A stretch of 64,000 nt of DNA from Solimonas sp. SE-A11 (GCF_030345715.1 NZ_JAUASX010000018.1:54770-118769); one strand, 5' to 3'; numbered from the stretch's first letter, positions 28,399-38,297 are shown. Notes: generated by a model not told the origin, from the letters alone. Program-made: numbers and translations.

Positions 28399-29295
28399 AT
28401 GAGCCTCGAGAACGACAACAGCAGTGGGAAGGCGCACCAGCGGTGCCGCAAGACGGGCGGCCTGTTGGCCGCCCTGGTGACGGCGATGGCACTGGCCGGT
28501 TGCAGCACGCCGCGCCTGGCGCCGGATGCTCACGGCGTTTCGTTCCCACCGCGCGAGGCGTCGTATCGCAGCGATGGCATCGTGGTCGCAGCGGATACGG
28601 TGCGCCTTCTGCAGCCCGGCGTGAGCAAGGACCAGGTGCGCCAGCTCGTCGGCAATCCCCACTTCAGCGAAGGGCTTTTCGAGGTCCGGGAGTGGAACTA
28701 CATCCTCAAGCTTCCGTCCGGCGAAGGCGCTCTGCTGGAGTGCCAGCTCCAGCTCCGCTTCGACGAGCGCAGCCACCTGCGGAGCCGGCACTGGCAGACC
28801 GAGGCCTGCTCGGCGGCGGAGGGTGGGACGATGCTGGCGGGAGGCAAGCCGTCCACGGTGTCCGCCGACGGCGGAGCCGCAGGCGAGGCGGCGGAGGGCG
28901 ATGCCAGGGGAGATCGCTGGACCGAAGACGATCTGGTTTTCCCGTTTGGTCGTTCCAGCCTGGACGATCTGCGCGCGGCTGACCGGGCGCGGCTGAAGGC
29001 TCTGGTGACCCGGGTGGTGCGCCAGCTGGATTCAGTGGATCGCGTCGTCGTGATCGGCCACGCCGACCGCGTCGGCTCGGATTCACGCAAACAATCGCGT
29101 GCGCTGGACCGAGCTCATGCGGTGGCGGAGGCCTTCACGGCCAAAGGCGTTGCGCCCGGGATCATCGAAGTGATGGGGCGCAGCGACACGGAACCGCTGT
29201 CAGCCTGTCCCTCGCAGCCGCCGCTTGCGGAACTGTTGGCCTGCCTGACCGCGGACCGCCGCGTGTCGGTGATCGTACATATGAAGAAAGGATGA
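28399..29295 (+). CDS. TpgA-like lipoprotein: BamE-like domain plus OmpA peptidoglycan-binding domain
   Basis: 298 residues. A lipobox (ALAGC, Cys about residue 35) ends the signal sequence. Residues about 60-130 resemble the BamE/SmpA fold (LLQPGVSKDQVRQLVGNP, then a Trp-Asn-Tyr strand), and residues about 190-298 form an OmpA C-terminal domain (VVVIGHADRVGSD, later ADRRVSVIV) that would bind peptidoglycan. This is the architecture described for TpgA, the partner that stabilises the AtaA adhesin anchor in Acinetobacter. It begins 50 bp after the adhesin stop on the same strand. The ATG at 28399 is chosen over an in-frame GTG at 28342 because it gives a proper signal peptide. Confidence 0.85.
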   Translation: MSLENDNSSGKAHQRCRKTGGLLAALVTAMALAGCSTPRLAPDAHGVSFPPREASYRSDGIVVAADTVRLLQPGVSKDQVRQLVGNPHFSEGLFEVREWNYILKLPSGEGALLECQLQLRFDERSHLRSRHWQTEACSAAEGGTMLAGGKPSTVSADGGAAGEAAEGDARGDRWTEDDLVFPFGRSSLDDLRAADRARLKALVTRVVRQLDSVDRVVVIGHADRVGSDSRKQSRALDRAHAVAEAFTAKGVAPGIIEVMGRSDTEPLSACPSQPPLAELLACLTADRRVSVIVHMKKG

Positions 29296-29302
29296 AAGAG
29301 CC

Positions 29303-29422
29303 ATGGGAGATATGCACATGTTCTGGCTTGGGATGACCGTGGGCCTGCTAATGGGCACGATGGCTGGCGCCGGCGGGCTTGCCTGGCTGGCGATCAGGAA
29401 TGATCGGCGCCGGATGAGGTAG
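29303..29422 (+). CDS. 39-residue single-span membrane peptide
   Basis: An ORF of 39 codons starting 7 bp after the TpgA-like stop: one hydrophobic segment (FWLGMTVGLLMGTMAGAGGL, then AWLAI) with a basic C-terminal tail (RNDRRRMR), so the C-terminus should face the cytoplasm. The close spacing argues for translation coupled to the gene before it. Glycine-rich packing motifs (GxxxG-like) suggest helix-helix contact. No homologue is known to me. Confidence 0.5.
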   Translation: MGDMHMFWLGMTVGLLMGTMAGAGGLAWLAIRNDRRRMR

Positions 29423-29436
29423 GGGAACGGCCGGAT

Positions 29437-30078
29437 TCAGCTGCCGACAAGCAGGCGCTGTGCCAGCACGGCGGCCTGCGTGCGGCTGCGCAGGTCGAGC
29501 TTGCGCAATAGTGCGGTGATGTGGGTCTTCACCGTGGATTCGCGGATCGAGAGCTCGTCTGCGATCTGCTTGTTGAGCCGGCCATCCTTGATGTAGAGCA
29601 GGATGCGCAGTTCTTGGGGGGAGAGACGCTCGATGCGTGCATCGATCGAGTCAGGCAGTGGCGGGGGAAGGCTATCCGGCGGCGGCCACCAGCTGCCGCC
29701 GGATAGCACTTTTGCCAGGATCTGCTGAGTCTGTTCCACCGGCGTCGCCTTGGGAATGAAAGCGATGGCGCCCAGGGCCTCCACGGAGCGGACCCAGGAG
29801 CGGTCTTCCATTCCCGAGACGACGGCCACCTTCAAATGGGGCCATTCGTGGCGCAGGTACTGCAGGGAGGACAGGTCCTCGACATCGGGCATCATCAGGT
29901 CCAGCAGCACCAGCCGGGTATCCGGGTGCTGCGGCAGGCAGGCCTTGAGGGCCGCCAGCGAGTCCACTTCAATGACACGGGTGCCGGGTTCGAGGCGCTC
30001 CACGCTCAGGCGCAGGGCGATGCGCAGCAGCGGGTGATCGTCCGCGATGATGATGGTGCCTGTGGCCGTGGTACCCAC
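29437..30078 (-). CDS. NarL/FixJ-family (LuxR-type HTH) response regulator
   Basis: 213 residues: a receiver domain (DDH at 10-12, phospho-acceptor Asp in LVLLDLMMPD, Lys in FIPKATP) and a C-terminal LuxR HTH (LSPQELRILLYIKDGRLNKQ, then IADELSIRESTVKTHITALL). The HTH resembles the AgmR/ErdR/CrbR branch. The GTG at 30078 is taken as start because GGAGG lies 4 bp before it and the receiver begins at once; the frame is open to 30144. It lies 88 bp after the porin of the sensor-kinase operon and is convergent with the adhesin unit. It is the obvious output of the adjacent phosphorelay, and the candidate binder of the elements at 14057 and 17425. Confidence 0.9.
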   Translation of the reverse strand: MGTTATGTIIIADDHPLLRIALRLSVERLEPGTRVIEVDSLAALKACLPQHPDTRLVLLDLMMPDVEDLSSLQYLRHEWPHLKVAVVSGMEDRSWVRSVEALGAIAFIPKATPVEQTQQILAKVLSGGSWWPPPDSLPPPLPDSIDARIERLSPQELRILLYIKDGRLNKQIADELSIRESTVKTHITALLRKLDLRSRTQAAVLAQRLLVGS

Positions 30079-30166
30079 GGTGCCTCCGATGTAATCCTCA
30101 TTGCCGGGCGCGAAGCAAGCGGGCGCCAGGGCATTGCCGGACAAGTGTACTACGCAGCGGCGGGGT

Positions 30167-31534
30167 TCAGAACAGGAACCTGATCACCAATTCGGCATAG
30201 TCCGCCGTCCTTGCCCCTGCCGCGCGCAGGCCGGAGGAGGGGACGTAGTGCAGGATTTCGGTGGTGAGCGTGAGGTGGCGGTTGCAACGATAGCTGGCAT
30301 TGAGACGCAGATAGTCGCCGATGACCCTGTCTGCGTTGATGGAGCCGGGCATCGGCAGCAGGGGCTGGGCATAGGCGGCGTCCTCTCGGGCCTGCCGCGC
30401 CATTCGCCCGCCGCCAATGCCCAGGGTAGCCTGCGGCACGGGGCGGGCGCTCAGGAACAGGCCGGTATTCACCAGGTTGGAGAAATCCGTCAGGCCTGAT
30501 TGCGAAAAATAGGCCCCGCGGGGGAACAGGGAATTGAAGGTCTCGAGCCGATCGTCCCCGACCTCGCGGTCTCCCGAGGCCACATCGACCTGCAGCGCCA
30601 GGCGCGGCTGCCAGGCCCAGGTATCGAAGCGCAGGCCCAGGACGCTGCCGAAAGCCCAGGCACGGATGTCCGCGGTACCGAAGCGGCCCGTCTGGTAGAC
30701 CGCTTCCACATCCCAGTCGAACGAGCCATGGCGCCCGGTGGATTGCAGGCCGAAGACGTTGCGACGCTCATCGGCAAGGACGCCGCCAAAGCGGGCCTCA
30801 TCACGCTCGTAGCGATACCAGTAGCCATCGAGCTGGCCCGGCATGCCCACGCCGTGCCGGACGCGCAGGCCGGAGAAGCGGGTGCCGTCCCTATTGCGGT
30901 CGTCGAAGGCCCGATCGTCGCGGATCTCGACAGGTTCGGTCACGAATGCGGCGACATCCAGTGCTCCGCCAGACCAAGTCAGCCGCGCACCATCGTAGGC
31001 GCGCCTGACGTTCGGCCCCTCGCGCAGGGCGACGAAGCGCTGCATGGCGTCAAAGGCCAGTTCCTGGCGGCCGACCCGCAAGCTCAGCTTGCCGCCGGCA
31101 GCGGGCGACGACAGGTCGGCGAAGGCCAGATGCAGGTCACTACGATTGGAGTCCGCCACGGTGGCCGGCGTCTGCTTGCCATGCACCTGGGCGTCGCCGA
31201 TCTCGGCGAACACGCGAAACCGGGGGCCCAGGTGCCAGTCGCTGTGCAGGTTGAGGCGCTGGAACCAGTAACCATCGGCTTCGGCGCCGCCGAGACCGAA
31301 GAGGGGCGCGTCGAAGTCGACGGCCTTCAAGCGTAGCTGTCCGCCGAGGCTCAGGTAGCGTTCGGGGTCCGCGCCCAGGGAGATGTGCTTGACGGCGTCG
31401 AGTGGCGTCGCCTGCCGCGCCCGGTCGGCGAGGTCGCGGTGGTCCTCCGACCAGCGTGTCAGGGCGAAGTCCGCGGCCTGCAACGGCGTGCAGGCCAGGG
31501 CGATCAGCGCGCCAGCCGCGCTCAGGCGCGCCAT
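30167..31534 (-). CDS. Alginate-export-family outer membrane porin (AlgE-like)
   Basis: 455 residues with a signal peptide (about 1-20) and a beta-barrel: repeated amphipathic strands (YLSLGGQLRLKAV, YWFQRLNLHSDWHLGPRFRV), the LRVGRQELAFDAMQRFVALR segment typical of the alginate_exp family, and a terminal outer-membrane signature ending in IRFLF. Family members export or take up polysaccharide or other anionic solutes. The start lies inside the end of the upstream sensor-kinase gene (13-bp overlap), so it is translated from the same mRNA, which is unusual for a porin. Its substrate is unknown. Confidence 0.82.
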   Translation of the reverse strand: MARLSAAGALIALACTPLQAADFALTRWSEDHRDLADRARQATPLDAVKHISLGADPERYLSLGGQLRLKAVDFDAPLFGLGGAEADGYWFQRLNLHSDWHLGPRFRVFAEIGDAQVHGKQTPATVADSNRSDLHLAFADLSSPAAGGKLSLRVGRQELAFDAMQRFVALREGPNVRRAYDGARLTWSGGALDVAAFVTEPVEIRDDRAFDDRNRDGTRFSGLRVRHGVGMPGQLDGYWYRYERDEARFGGVLADERRNVFGLQSTGRHGSFDWDVEAVYQTGRFGTADIRAWAFGSVLGLRFDTWAWQPRLALQVDVASGDREVGDDRLETFNSLFPRGAYFSQSGLTDFSNLVNTGLFLSARPVPQATLGIGGGRMARQAREDAAYAQPLLPMPGSINADRVIGDYLRLNASYRCNRHLTLTTEILHYVPSSGLRAAGARTADYAELVIRFLF

Positions 31535-34500
31535 TCGCGCAACTGCCCGATCAAGGCCGTGTAGCCGCTCGCGACAGATTCCAGCAGTGGCCCGCGAAGC
31601 GCGGTGTCCTGCACCTTTGCCAGCGCCCCGCAGTGCTGGGCCAACAGTGATGCGCCGACCATGCTGCAGTTGGCCTGCAGGGCCTGTGCGCTGCGTGCCA
31701 GGCGCTGCGTGTCACCATCGGCATGGGCATCGCGCAGGGCGTCCAGGCTGGCCGCTGCGGCGCTGATCATCTCGGCGATCAATCCGGCCGCCCCCTCGGC
31801 CCCGAGATCCGACGCCAGCTGTGCCAGCACCACAGGATCGGCCTGCACTCTCGCCGCGGCTTGCGTGGCCGGCGGTGGCTGGCGGCCGGCGCTGGCAGAC
31901 ACTTCGCGCAACATGCTCTCCAGCTCCCGGCGGCGGAAGGGCTTGGCCAGGTGGCGATCCATGCCGGCGTCGAGGCAGGCCTGGCGCTCGTGATCGAGGG
32001 CGCTGGCGGTCATCGCGAAGATCTGTGGCTGCGGCCGACCCTGCAATGCGCGAATCCGCCGGGTGGCTTCTAGGCCATCCAGTTCCGGCATGTGAACGTC
32101 CATCAGCACGAGATCGTAGTGTGCTCGCTGCAGTGCTTCGACAGCCTCGGCTCCGTTCTCGACCACGTCGGCGTGATAGCCCAGCGACTCGAGCATCCGC
32201 GTTCCGACCTGGCGATTGATCGGATTGTCCTCCGCGAGCAGGATTCGCAGCGCGGGGGCAAAGGTTCCGGGCAGGTCCTGTTCCGGCGCCGGGATGTCAG
32301 CCCGCGCCGGTGCCAGCAGTTCGAGAAACGCGTCGAGGAGCCCGCTGCGGCGCAGCGGCTTGATGCGTACCAGGTTGAAGTCGGCCAAGTCGCTGCCGGA
32401 CTGGCGCGCACTGCTGAGCAGCAGCAGGGGTAGTGAGGCAGGGTCTCGCTGGCGCCGTATCGCCGCCGCCAGCGCAATGCCATCCATCTCCGGCATGAGT
32501 TCGTCGAGTGCCGCCAGATCGAAGGGCTCGCCGCGCTCGACCAGGCCCAGCGCTTCTCGCGGCGAAGCGGTGTCGGTGACATGCATGCCCCAGTCCTCGG
32601 CCGTCCTGCGCAGGATGCGCCGATTGGTGCTGCTGTCGTCGACGATCAGCAACCGCTTGCCCGCCAGCGCCTCCAGGCCGGGCCTTTGCGGTGGCTGCCA
32701 TGCCGGATCGGTGGCGGCAACGAAGCTGAAGGCGAAAGTCGAGCCTTGGCCGGGCGCGCTTTCGACCGTTACCCCGCCTCCCATCAGTTCGGCGAGCCGC
32801 TTGCAGATCGCCAGGCCCAGACCGCTGCCGCCGTAGCGGCGCGTGGTCGAGGCATCGACCTGGCTGAAGGACTTGAACAGGCGTCCCAGCCGCTCGGCCG
32901 GTATGCCGATGCCGGTATCGCGCACCGCGATGTGGAAACGGTGGCGTCCTGCTTCGAGTGTCTCCGAGGTGATGGTGACGGAGACATCACCTCGCTCGGT
33001 GAACTTGATGGCGTTGGACAGGTAGTTGACCAGGATCTGGCGTACGCGCGCGGCGTCGCCACGCGCCATGTCCGGTGTGCCTGGCTGGAAATCGCAGGCA
33101 AGCTCAAGCCGCTTCTGTGCCGCCTTGTGCCCGACCAGTTCCATGGATTCTTCGACCACGCGACGCAGGTCGAACACGGCGTCTTCCAGTTCGAGCATGC
33201 CGGACTCGACCTTGCTGAAGTCGAGGATGTCATCGATCACGCCCAACAGGTGGTCGCCGCTCTGCTGGATGGTGTGCAGGCTCTCGCGCTGCTCGCGGGT
33301 CAGCGGCGTATCGTTGATCAGCTCCGCGGTGCCGAGGATCGCATTGAGCGGTGTGCGGATCTCGTGGCTCATGTTGGCCAGGAAATCGCTCTTGGCACGG
33401 TTCGCCAGTTCGGCGTCCCGTTGCGAATGCTCCAGTGCGATGGCGCGACGCTCCCGCAGGCGTACGTTGATGCCCAGGCTCATGAAGATCGCGAACATAT
33501 GGATGATCACGCCAAACAGGTAGCTGTACTGCGTGAACCGGGTGAAGGGCAGCCAGTCGAGATTCTTGGCGAAATGCAGCATGCCGACCAGGCCATAGGC
33601 CGAGTACCCGACGAAGTAGAGCCAGGCGCCGGGCTGGCTGCGGCGTATCAGCACGATGCACAGCGCGACGATGACCAGCGCCAGCGCCAGCCGCGTCAGG
33701 CTCACCGCCGGCCCGATGATGCCGTAGTAGCCGCCCATCGCCACGATGCAGGCCATCGCCGCGAGGGCGGCCAGCGCCAGGAATGCCTTGGACAGGCGCG
33801 GAAACTGCTCGCGCATGTCGAGCACGCTGTGGGCGAACAGGATGGAGGTCAGCAGGCCCAGGCCTACCGCGACATGATGGATGCGCACGGCGAACAAAGG
33901 CTGTTCGGGCAGCAGCAACACCGCGACCAGGTTCTCCGAGCAGGCGAACAGCAGCGCCGTGCCTCCGAGATACGCCGAGTACCAAAGAAATTTGCGGTCG
34001 GGCAGGGACACGCCCAGTGCCAGGCATACCAGTGCCATCAGCAAGGTCATGCCCACGACCGCGGCCACCCTGACGACCACGCCCTGCAGGTTGTGGGTCA
34101 GGGTATCCAGCTTCGACACGCTGCCGGTCAGGTTGAGTGAGCGCTCTCCGGCGAGTCGGATCCAGACCCAGTGTGGTCCCTCTTCTGGTAGCGCCCCCAG
34201 GCGCAGCACGGGTACCGACCAGGGCAGGTCCCTGGCCGAGACGGGGCGCATCCCGCCGAGTGCCCGGTGGCGCAGCACTGCGCGGCCACCGCTGTTGCTC
34301 TCGGGCAACCAGATATCGACGTAGTCGACATAAGGCACTCCCAACTGCAGCCACCAGCCGTCGGCGGAGCCGGGCGCCGCCGCGATCTGGAAACGGATCC
34401 ACCAGGCCCCGTGCGGCGTGAAGCCGCCGTTGAAGTCGCCTTCCACCGGTTGGAACCGGGCCGAGGTTTCCGGCGAGGCGACTTGCGGTTGCGTCAATTG

Positions 34501-34701
34501 CCCGCTGGCGTCATGGAACGCCTCGAGATGACCTGTCAGCGAGATCGATGCTGAATCCAGGCTGTCGTCGAGGATGACCGGTCCTGCCTGCGCGATCGCC
34601 GGCACCAGCAGCAGGGACAGCAGGAGGACATGCAGCAGGCCCGCCATGCGCCGAAGCAGGCTGGGCGGTCGCGCCTCGGGCCGAATCATTCCGGTGCTCA
34701 A
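31522..34701 (-). CDS. Hybrid sensor histidine kinase with 7TMR-DISM sensor, two receivers and a degenerate HPt domain
   Basis: 1059 residues: signal/anchor (1-39), periplasmic 7TMR-DISMED2-like domain (about 45-190), seven-helix 7TMR-DISM membrane domain (about 205-400), HisKA ([16 protein letters not shown]), HATPase ([42 protein letters not shown]), receiver 1 (about 690-805; [11 protein letters not shown]), receiver 2 (about 825-940; [13 protein letters not shown]) and an HPt-like end (about 960-1055). In that last domain the segment is [16 protein letters not shown], with Gln (codon CAG) where the phospho-histidine of AH-x-LKG should be. It overlaps the upstream kinase gene by 4 bp and the downstream porin by 13 bp. 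Confidence 0.92.
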   Translation of the reverse strand: MSTGMIRPEARPPSLLRRMAGLLHVLLLSLLLVPAIAQAGPVILDDSLDSASISLTGHLEAFHDASGQLTQPQVASPETSARFQPVEGDFNGGFTPHGAWWIRFQIAAAPGSADGWWLQLGVPYVDYVDIWLPESNSGGRAVLRHRALGGMRPVSARDLPWSVPVLRLGALPEEGPHWVWIRLAGERSLNLTGSVSKLDTLTHNLQGVVVRVAAVVGMTLLMALVCLALGVSLPDRKFLWYSAYLGGTALLFACSENLVAVLLLPEQPLFAVRIHHVAVGLGLLTSILFAHSVLDMREQFPRLSKAFLALAALAAMACIVAMGGYYGIIGPAVSLTRLALALVIVALCIVLIRRSQPGAWLYFVGYSAYGLVGMLHFAKNLDWLPFTRFTQYSYLFGVIIHMFAIFMSLGINVRLRERRAIALEHSQRDAELANRAKSDFLANMSHEIRTPLNAILGTAELINDTPLTREQRESLHTIQQSGDHLLGVIDDILDFSKVESGMLELEDAVFDLRRVVEESMELVGHKAAQKRLELACDFQPGTPDMARGDAARVRQILVNYLSNAIKFTERGDVSVTITSETLEAGRHRFHIAVRDTGIGIPAERLGRLFKSFSQVDASTTRRYGGSGLGLAICKRLAELMGGGVTVESAPGQGSTFAFSFVAATDPAWQPPQRPGLEALAGKRLLIVDDSSTNRRILRRTAEDWGMHVTDTASPREALGLVERGEPFDLAALDELMPEMDGIALAAAIRRQRDPASLPLLLLSSARQSGSDLADFNLVRIKPLRRSGLLDAFLELLAPARADIPAPEQDLPGTFAPALRILLAEDNPINRQVGTRMLESLGYHADVVENGAEAVEALQRAHYDLVLMDVHMPELDGLEATRRIRALQGRPQPQIFAMTASALDHERQACLDAGMDRHLAKPFRRRELESMLREVSASAGRQPPPATQAAARVQADPVVLAQLASDLGAEGAAGLIAEMISAAAASLDALRDAHADGDTQRLARSAQALQANCSMVGASLLAQHCGALAKVQDTALRGPLLESVASGYTALIGQLREWRA

Positions 34702-37316
34702 GACGCGTTGCCCGCCGCTTCCTGGAGTGCCTTTTCCAGTTCGTTCCGGCGCAGGGGCTTGGCCAGATGCCGATTCATGCCGGCGTCGAGGCAGGCCTGG
34801 CGCTCGTGATCGAGCACACTGGCGCTCATGGCGAAAATCTGCGGCTGCGGCCGGTTCTCCAGTGCCCGGATCCGGCGTGTCGCCTCCAGCCCATCCATCA
34901 CCGGCATCTGCATGTCCATCAGCAGCAGGTCGTAGTCACGCTGCTGCACCGCTTCGACGGCCAGGAGGCCGTTCTCGGCCAGATCGGCGCGATAGCCCAG
35001 CGACTCCAGCATGCGCAGCGCAACCTGCTGGTTCAGCGGCGTATCCTCTACCACCAGGATGCGCAGCGCCGTGGCCGACCTCGCCGGCCGCGAGGTGGCG
35101 GTGCTTGCAGTCCTGGCCGCGTCTCCAGGCGACATCAGCTCCAGCAAGGCGTCGAGCAGGCCCGCGCGGCGCAGCGGCTTGTAGCGGACAAGGTCGAAGA
35201 CCGGCTGCGACTGCGAGCTTTGGCGCACGCTGCTGAGCAGCATCAGCCGGGGGCAGGCGTTGCCGAAATCACGGCGCAGCGTGGCTGCAAGCGCGGCGCC
35301 GTCCATCTCCGGCATCAGGAAATCGATGATCGCGGAGTCGAAGCGTGCCCCTCCGCCGATCAGCGTCAGCGCCTCCTGCGGCGAGGCCGTATCGGTGACC
35401 TGCATGTCCCACTCCTGCGCCGCGGCGCGCAGGATGCGGCGGTTGGTGTCGTTGTCGTCGACGATCAGCAAGCGCTTGCCTTTCAGGCGGCTGGCGTCGG
35501 CTGGGGGCGGCGCCCGCCAGGCCGGATCGCTGCTGGCCATGAAGCTGAACGAGAACACCGAGCCCTGGCCTGCGTGGCTTTCCACGCTCACGCCGCCGCC
35601 CATCAGTTCGGCCAGGCGCTTGCAGATCGCAAGGCCCAAGCCGCTGCCGCCATAACGGCGGGTGGTGGAGGCATCCACCTGGCTGAAGGTCTTGAACAGG
35701 CGATCCAGGCGATCGGGCGGGATGCCGATGCCGGTGTCGCGCACGCTGACGTGGATGCGATGCCGCTGGGGCTCCACCTCCACGGCATGGACCGTGACGG
35801 CGATCTCGCCCTGTTCGGTGAACTTGACCGCGTTGGACAGGTAGTTCGCCAGGATCTGGCGCATGCGGCCGCGGTCGGCCTTCAGCATCTCGGGCGTGCC
35901 GGGCGCGAATTCGCAGCCCAGGTCCAGGCCCTTCTGCGCGGTGCGCGTGCCCACCAGCTCCAGCGCCTCTTCCACCACGCGGCGCAGTTCGAAGACCTGC
36001 TCGTCCAGCTCCAGCATGCCGGCCTCGACCTTGGTGAAGTCGAGGATGTCGTCGATGACACCCAGCAGGTGATCGCCGCTTTGGGTGATGGTGTCCAGGC
36101 TTTGCCGCTGGGAGGCATCCAGCGTGGTGTCGCCCAGCAGTTCTGCGGTGCCGAGAATGGCATTCAGCGGCGTCCGGATTTCATGGCTCATGTTGGCCAG
36201 GAAGTCGCTCTTGGCTTGTGTCGCGGCTTCGACCGCGGCCTGGGCTCGTTCGAGTGCCGCCGCCTGGGCCCGCCAGCGCGCGCCGCCGCGGGCAAAGACG
36301 TAGAGCAGCAGGCTGGCCATCAGACCGCCGAGGGCGACCAGCCAGGGTATGGCCTGTTCGCTCGGCGTGGCGAATCCCGGCTTGCTGCGCAAGTGCACCG
36401 TCCATTCGCGGCCCGGCATCTTTACGGTGCGGAAGGCTTCGAAGTCGGACTGCGAGTCGGACGACAGCGGCAGCGGGTCTCCGTCCGCCTTGACGCCGGC
36501 GGATGAGTAAAGCATGTCGTTGAGATCGGCGGAGTTTCCGTCGAAGACTTCGAAGGCCAGGCTGCTGCTGTCGCCTCCCAGCAATCCCTGCATGAATGCC
36601 TGCGCATGGAACGTTGCCGAGATCCAGCCGAAGTGCCGTCCCTCCTTGAAGATCGGCACATAAGCGATGAAGCCCACCCGCGTTTCAGTGAGGCTGAGCA
36701 GGCGCACGCGCGGCGCCAGGACCGCGTCACCCGCCGCGACCGCCGCTTGAAGAGCAGCGCCGCGGTCGGCGTCCCGCATCATGTCGATGCCGATACCTCG
36801 TTCACTCTCGGCTGTCAGCGGCTCGCTGTAGTAGACCGGCGCATGGAAAGGAGGATCCACCGGCTTGATCGGCGGTGGCGGTGCGCGCAGCTTGAATTCG
36901 CTCAGGATCAGCGGATTGGTGAAGCGCGCCGTCGGCTCCTGGCGCACACCGGCGACGAAGGCATCCACTTCGTCCGGCGAAAGCCTGGGCACGAAGGTCA
37001 TCGCACGGATGCCGGGGTAGTTCTTGTAGAGTTGCAGTGGCTCCACATACGCGCGCCAATCGTCACGACTGACATGCGTGGAAGCCTCGATCATGCCGCG
37101 CCCGCCGCGCATGATCTGTGTGTAGGCGTTCATGCGCCTGCCGATGGACGACTCGATCAGCTGCACCTCCGAATCGAAGCGCTGCTGCTGGTGCTGGTGG
37201 ATGATGCGTGCGGTCTGGGCAGCCATCAGCAGGCTCGCCAGCAGCGTGAGGGCGATCAAAGCCCCCGCCAGCGGAGGCATCCGTGCAGCAGAGGGTTCAG
37301 CGGCGGGCTGTTTCAT
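34698..37316 (-). CDS. Hybrid sensor histidine kinase with CHASE sensor and two receivers
   Basis: 872 residues from the ATG at 37316, preferred because GGAG lies 10 bp upstream and a typical N-terminal anchor follows; an ATG at 37343 is also in frame. Two membrane helices (about 15-35 and 310-330) flank a periplasmic CHASE domain (about 70-240). The cytoplasmic part has HisKA ([20 protein letters not shown]), HATPase ([20 protein letters not shown]), receiver 1 ([12 protein letters not shown]) and receiver 2 ([13 protein letters not shown]), and stops there with no HPt. The catalytic core is very similar to the next gene downstream, so the two arose by duplication with different sensors. It overlaps the HPt gene (20 bp) and the next kinase (4 bp). 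Confidence 0.92.
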   Translation of the reverse strand: MKQPAAEPSAARMPPLAGALIALTLLASLLMAAQTARIIHQHQQQRFDSEVQLIESSIGRRMNAYTQIMRGGRGMIEASTHVSRDDWRAYVEPLQLYKNYPGIRAMTFVPRLSPDEVDAFVAGVRQEPTARFTNPLILSEFKLRAPPPPIKPVDPPFHAPVYYSEPLTAESERGIGIDMMRDADRGAALQAAVAAGDAVLAPRVRLLSLTETRVGFIAYVPIFKEGRHFGWISATFHAQAFMQGLLGGDSSSLAFEVFDGNSADLNDMLYSSAGVKADGDPLPLSSDSQSDFEAFRTVKMPGREWTVHLRSKPGFATPSEQAIPWLVALGGLMASLLLYVFARGGARWRAQAAALERAQAAVEAATQAKSDFLANMSHEIRTPLNAILGTAELLGDTTLDASQRQSLDTITQSGDHLLGVIDDILDFTKVEAGMLELDEQVFELRRVVEEALELVGTRTAQKGLDLGCEFAPGTPEMLKADRGRMRQILANYLSNAVKFTEQGEIAVTVHAVEVEPQRHRIHVSVRDTGIGIPPDRLDRLFKTFSQVDASTTRRYGGSGLGLAICKRLAELMGGGVSVESHAGQGSVFSFSFMASSDPAWRAPPPADASRLKGKRLLIVDDNDTNRRILRAAAQEWDMQVTDTASPQEALTLIGGGARFDSAIIDFLMPEMDGAALAATLRRDFGNACPRLMLLSSVRQSSQSQPVFDLVRYKPLRRAGLLDALLELMSPGDAARTASTATSRPARSATALRILVVEDTPLNQQVALRMLESLGYRADLAENGLLAVEAVQQRDYDLLLMDMQMPVMDGLEATRRIRALENRPQPQIFAMSASVLDHERQACLDAGMNRHLAKPLRRNELEKALQEAAGNAS

Positions 37317-38013
37317 GGCGCAGTCGCTCCGCAAGGGCTTCATGGCGCCCGATCAGGCGGGCTCCGAGTTCGGTGGCGACACTGGCCTGGCCCGCGGCGG
37401 CGGCGGCCTCGGTCTGCGTGCAGAGCTCTGCCAGGGACTCGGCGCCGAGTTGCAGACTGACGCCGCGCAGCGCGTGGGCAATACGCTTCAACGCGATCAG
37501 GTCCTGGTCGCGCAGGGCGTCAGCCATGCGCTGCTGCTGGACCGGAAGGTCATCGATCAGGGCGGCGACCAGTTGGGCGGCGCCGTCGGCACCGAACATC
37601 TCCAGCAGTTCGGCCCAGGCTTCGGCATTGAAGTCGCCAGCCTTCGCCGCGGGTGCCAGCAGCGCCGCCAACTCCGCCAGTGCCAGCGGTTTGGCCAGCA
37701 CGGCGTCGGCGCCCGCCCGCAGGCAGGCCTGCCGGGCTTCTTCCGAAGGGGCGGCGAGCACGGCCACCAGCCGCGTCCGCGCGCGCCGGGCCGGGTCGAT
37801 CCGGGAGCGCAGGGTGGCAATGCCCTCGGCGCGATCGTCGGTCCCGGCCAAAACCAGGCCCTGCAGGGTGGCAGGGGCCTCCTGTACCGTCTCGGCCAGC
37901 GCGGGCGAGGGGTAGCCCAGGCGCGCCAGCAGCAGCCCGGCCAGGCGTCGACTGACGGGGTCGGCGTCCACGATCAGGCAGTCGGTCGGGGTGTTTCCAG
38001 CTTCGGTGTTCAT
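37297..38013 (-). CDS. HPt phosphotransfer protein with degenerate receiver domain
   Basis: 238 residues. The N-terminal 120 residues fold like a receiver ([13 protein letters not shown] at strand 1, AVLAKPL with the conserved Lys) but the phospho-acceptor strand reads [13 protein letters not shown], with no Asp at the usual place. The C-terminal part is an HPt domain with the histidine intact ([19 protein letters not shown]). It is the first gene of the operon that continues into the two hybrid kinases. It probably carries phosphate from their receivers to a response regulator. The ATG at 38013 is chosen because it starts just before the receiver; the open frame reaches 38157. Confidence 0.85.
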   Translation of the reverse strand: MNTEAGNTPTDCLIVDADPVSRRLAGLLLARLGYPSPALAETVQEAPATLQGLVLAGTDDRAEGIATLRSRIDPARRARTRLVAVLAAPSEEARQACLRAGADAVLAKPLALAELAALLAPAAKAGDFNAEAWAELLEMFGADGAAQLVAALIDDLPVQQQRMADALRDQDLIALKRIAHALRGVSLQLGAESLAELCTQTEAAAAAGQASVATELGARLIGRHEALAERLRHETARR

Positions 38014-38223
38014 CCGGGATTTTCCGCAGAGGTGCTGGGCATCGCCCGCCATGGCGGCGCCCGGACAGGGCGAGAGCGCAGGGCTTGCCAGAAAAGGCCA
38101 GGTGGGAGGTTTTGATCGGTTCCCCCGGATCGGCCGATACCTTCGTAATATAATCAATAACTAAGGGCGCGGCGCTGCTGGCGGGCGCAATTCCGCCCCC
38201 GTCGCTCGCAAGTTACGGGAAAA
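38014..38223. other. Divergent intergenic region, HPt operon / rpsP
   Basis: The 300 bp between 38013 and 38314 hold no gene. An AT-rich stretch at 38145-38163 (TTATTGATTATATTACGAAG when read on the minus strand) may hold the promoter of the phosphorelay operon. The rpsP side is listed separately. Confidence 0.4.
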
Positions 38224-38252
38224 CTGGAATTTTGTGAGGAAATCGATACAAT
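38224..38252 (+). promoter_or_regulatory. Sigma-70-like promoter of rpsP-rimM-trmD-rplS
   Basis: CTGGAA (38224-38229), a 17-bp spacer and TACAAT (38247-38252). The spacing is ideal and the -10 matches five of six consensus bases. Transcription would start near 38259, just before the leader hairpin. Confidence 0.55.
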
Positions 38253-38263
38253 ACGCGCCCTCA

Positions 38264-38297
38264 AACGGCTCGGGAGGTCCCGGGCCGTTCAATTTTT
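38264..38297 (+). promoter_or_regulatory. Leader hairpin of the rpsP operon (attenuator-like)
   Basis: AACGGCTCGGG (38264-38274) pairs over 11 bp (one wobble pair) with the complementary strand at 38279-38289 around a 4-nt loop, and is followed by TCAATTTTTATT. It looks like an intrinsic terminator but lies at the very 5' end of the predicted mRNA, before the rpsP ribosome-binding site. It may attenuate transcription or stabilise the transcript. Confidence 0.6.

Noticed and set aside
23948..28549. A 1533-codon open frame antisense to the adhesin stalk and second head
   Set aside because: It is a by-product of the repeated GC-rich codons of the adhesin; the translation is low-complexity and has no domain, and the plus-strand frame has a clear signal, repeats and anchor.
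37020..38157. A transmembrane or longer N-terminus for the HPt protein (start at 38157)
   Set aside because: The extension reads as untranslated leader (Arg/Pro/Ser-rich) and would run into the rpsP promoter region; the receiver fold begins right after the Met at 38013.
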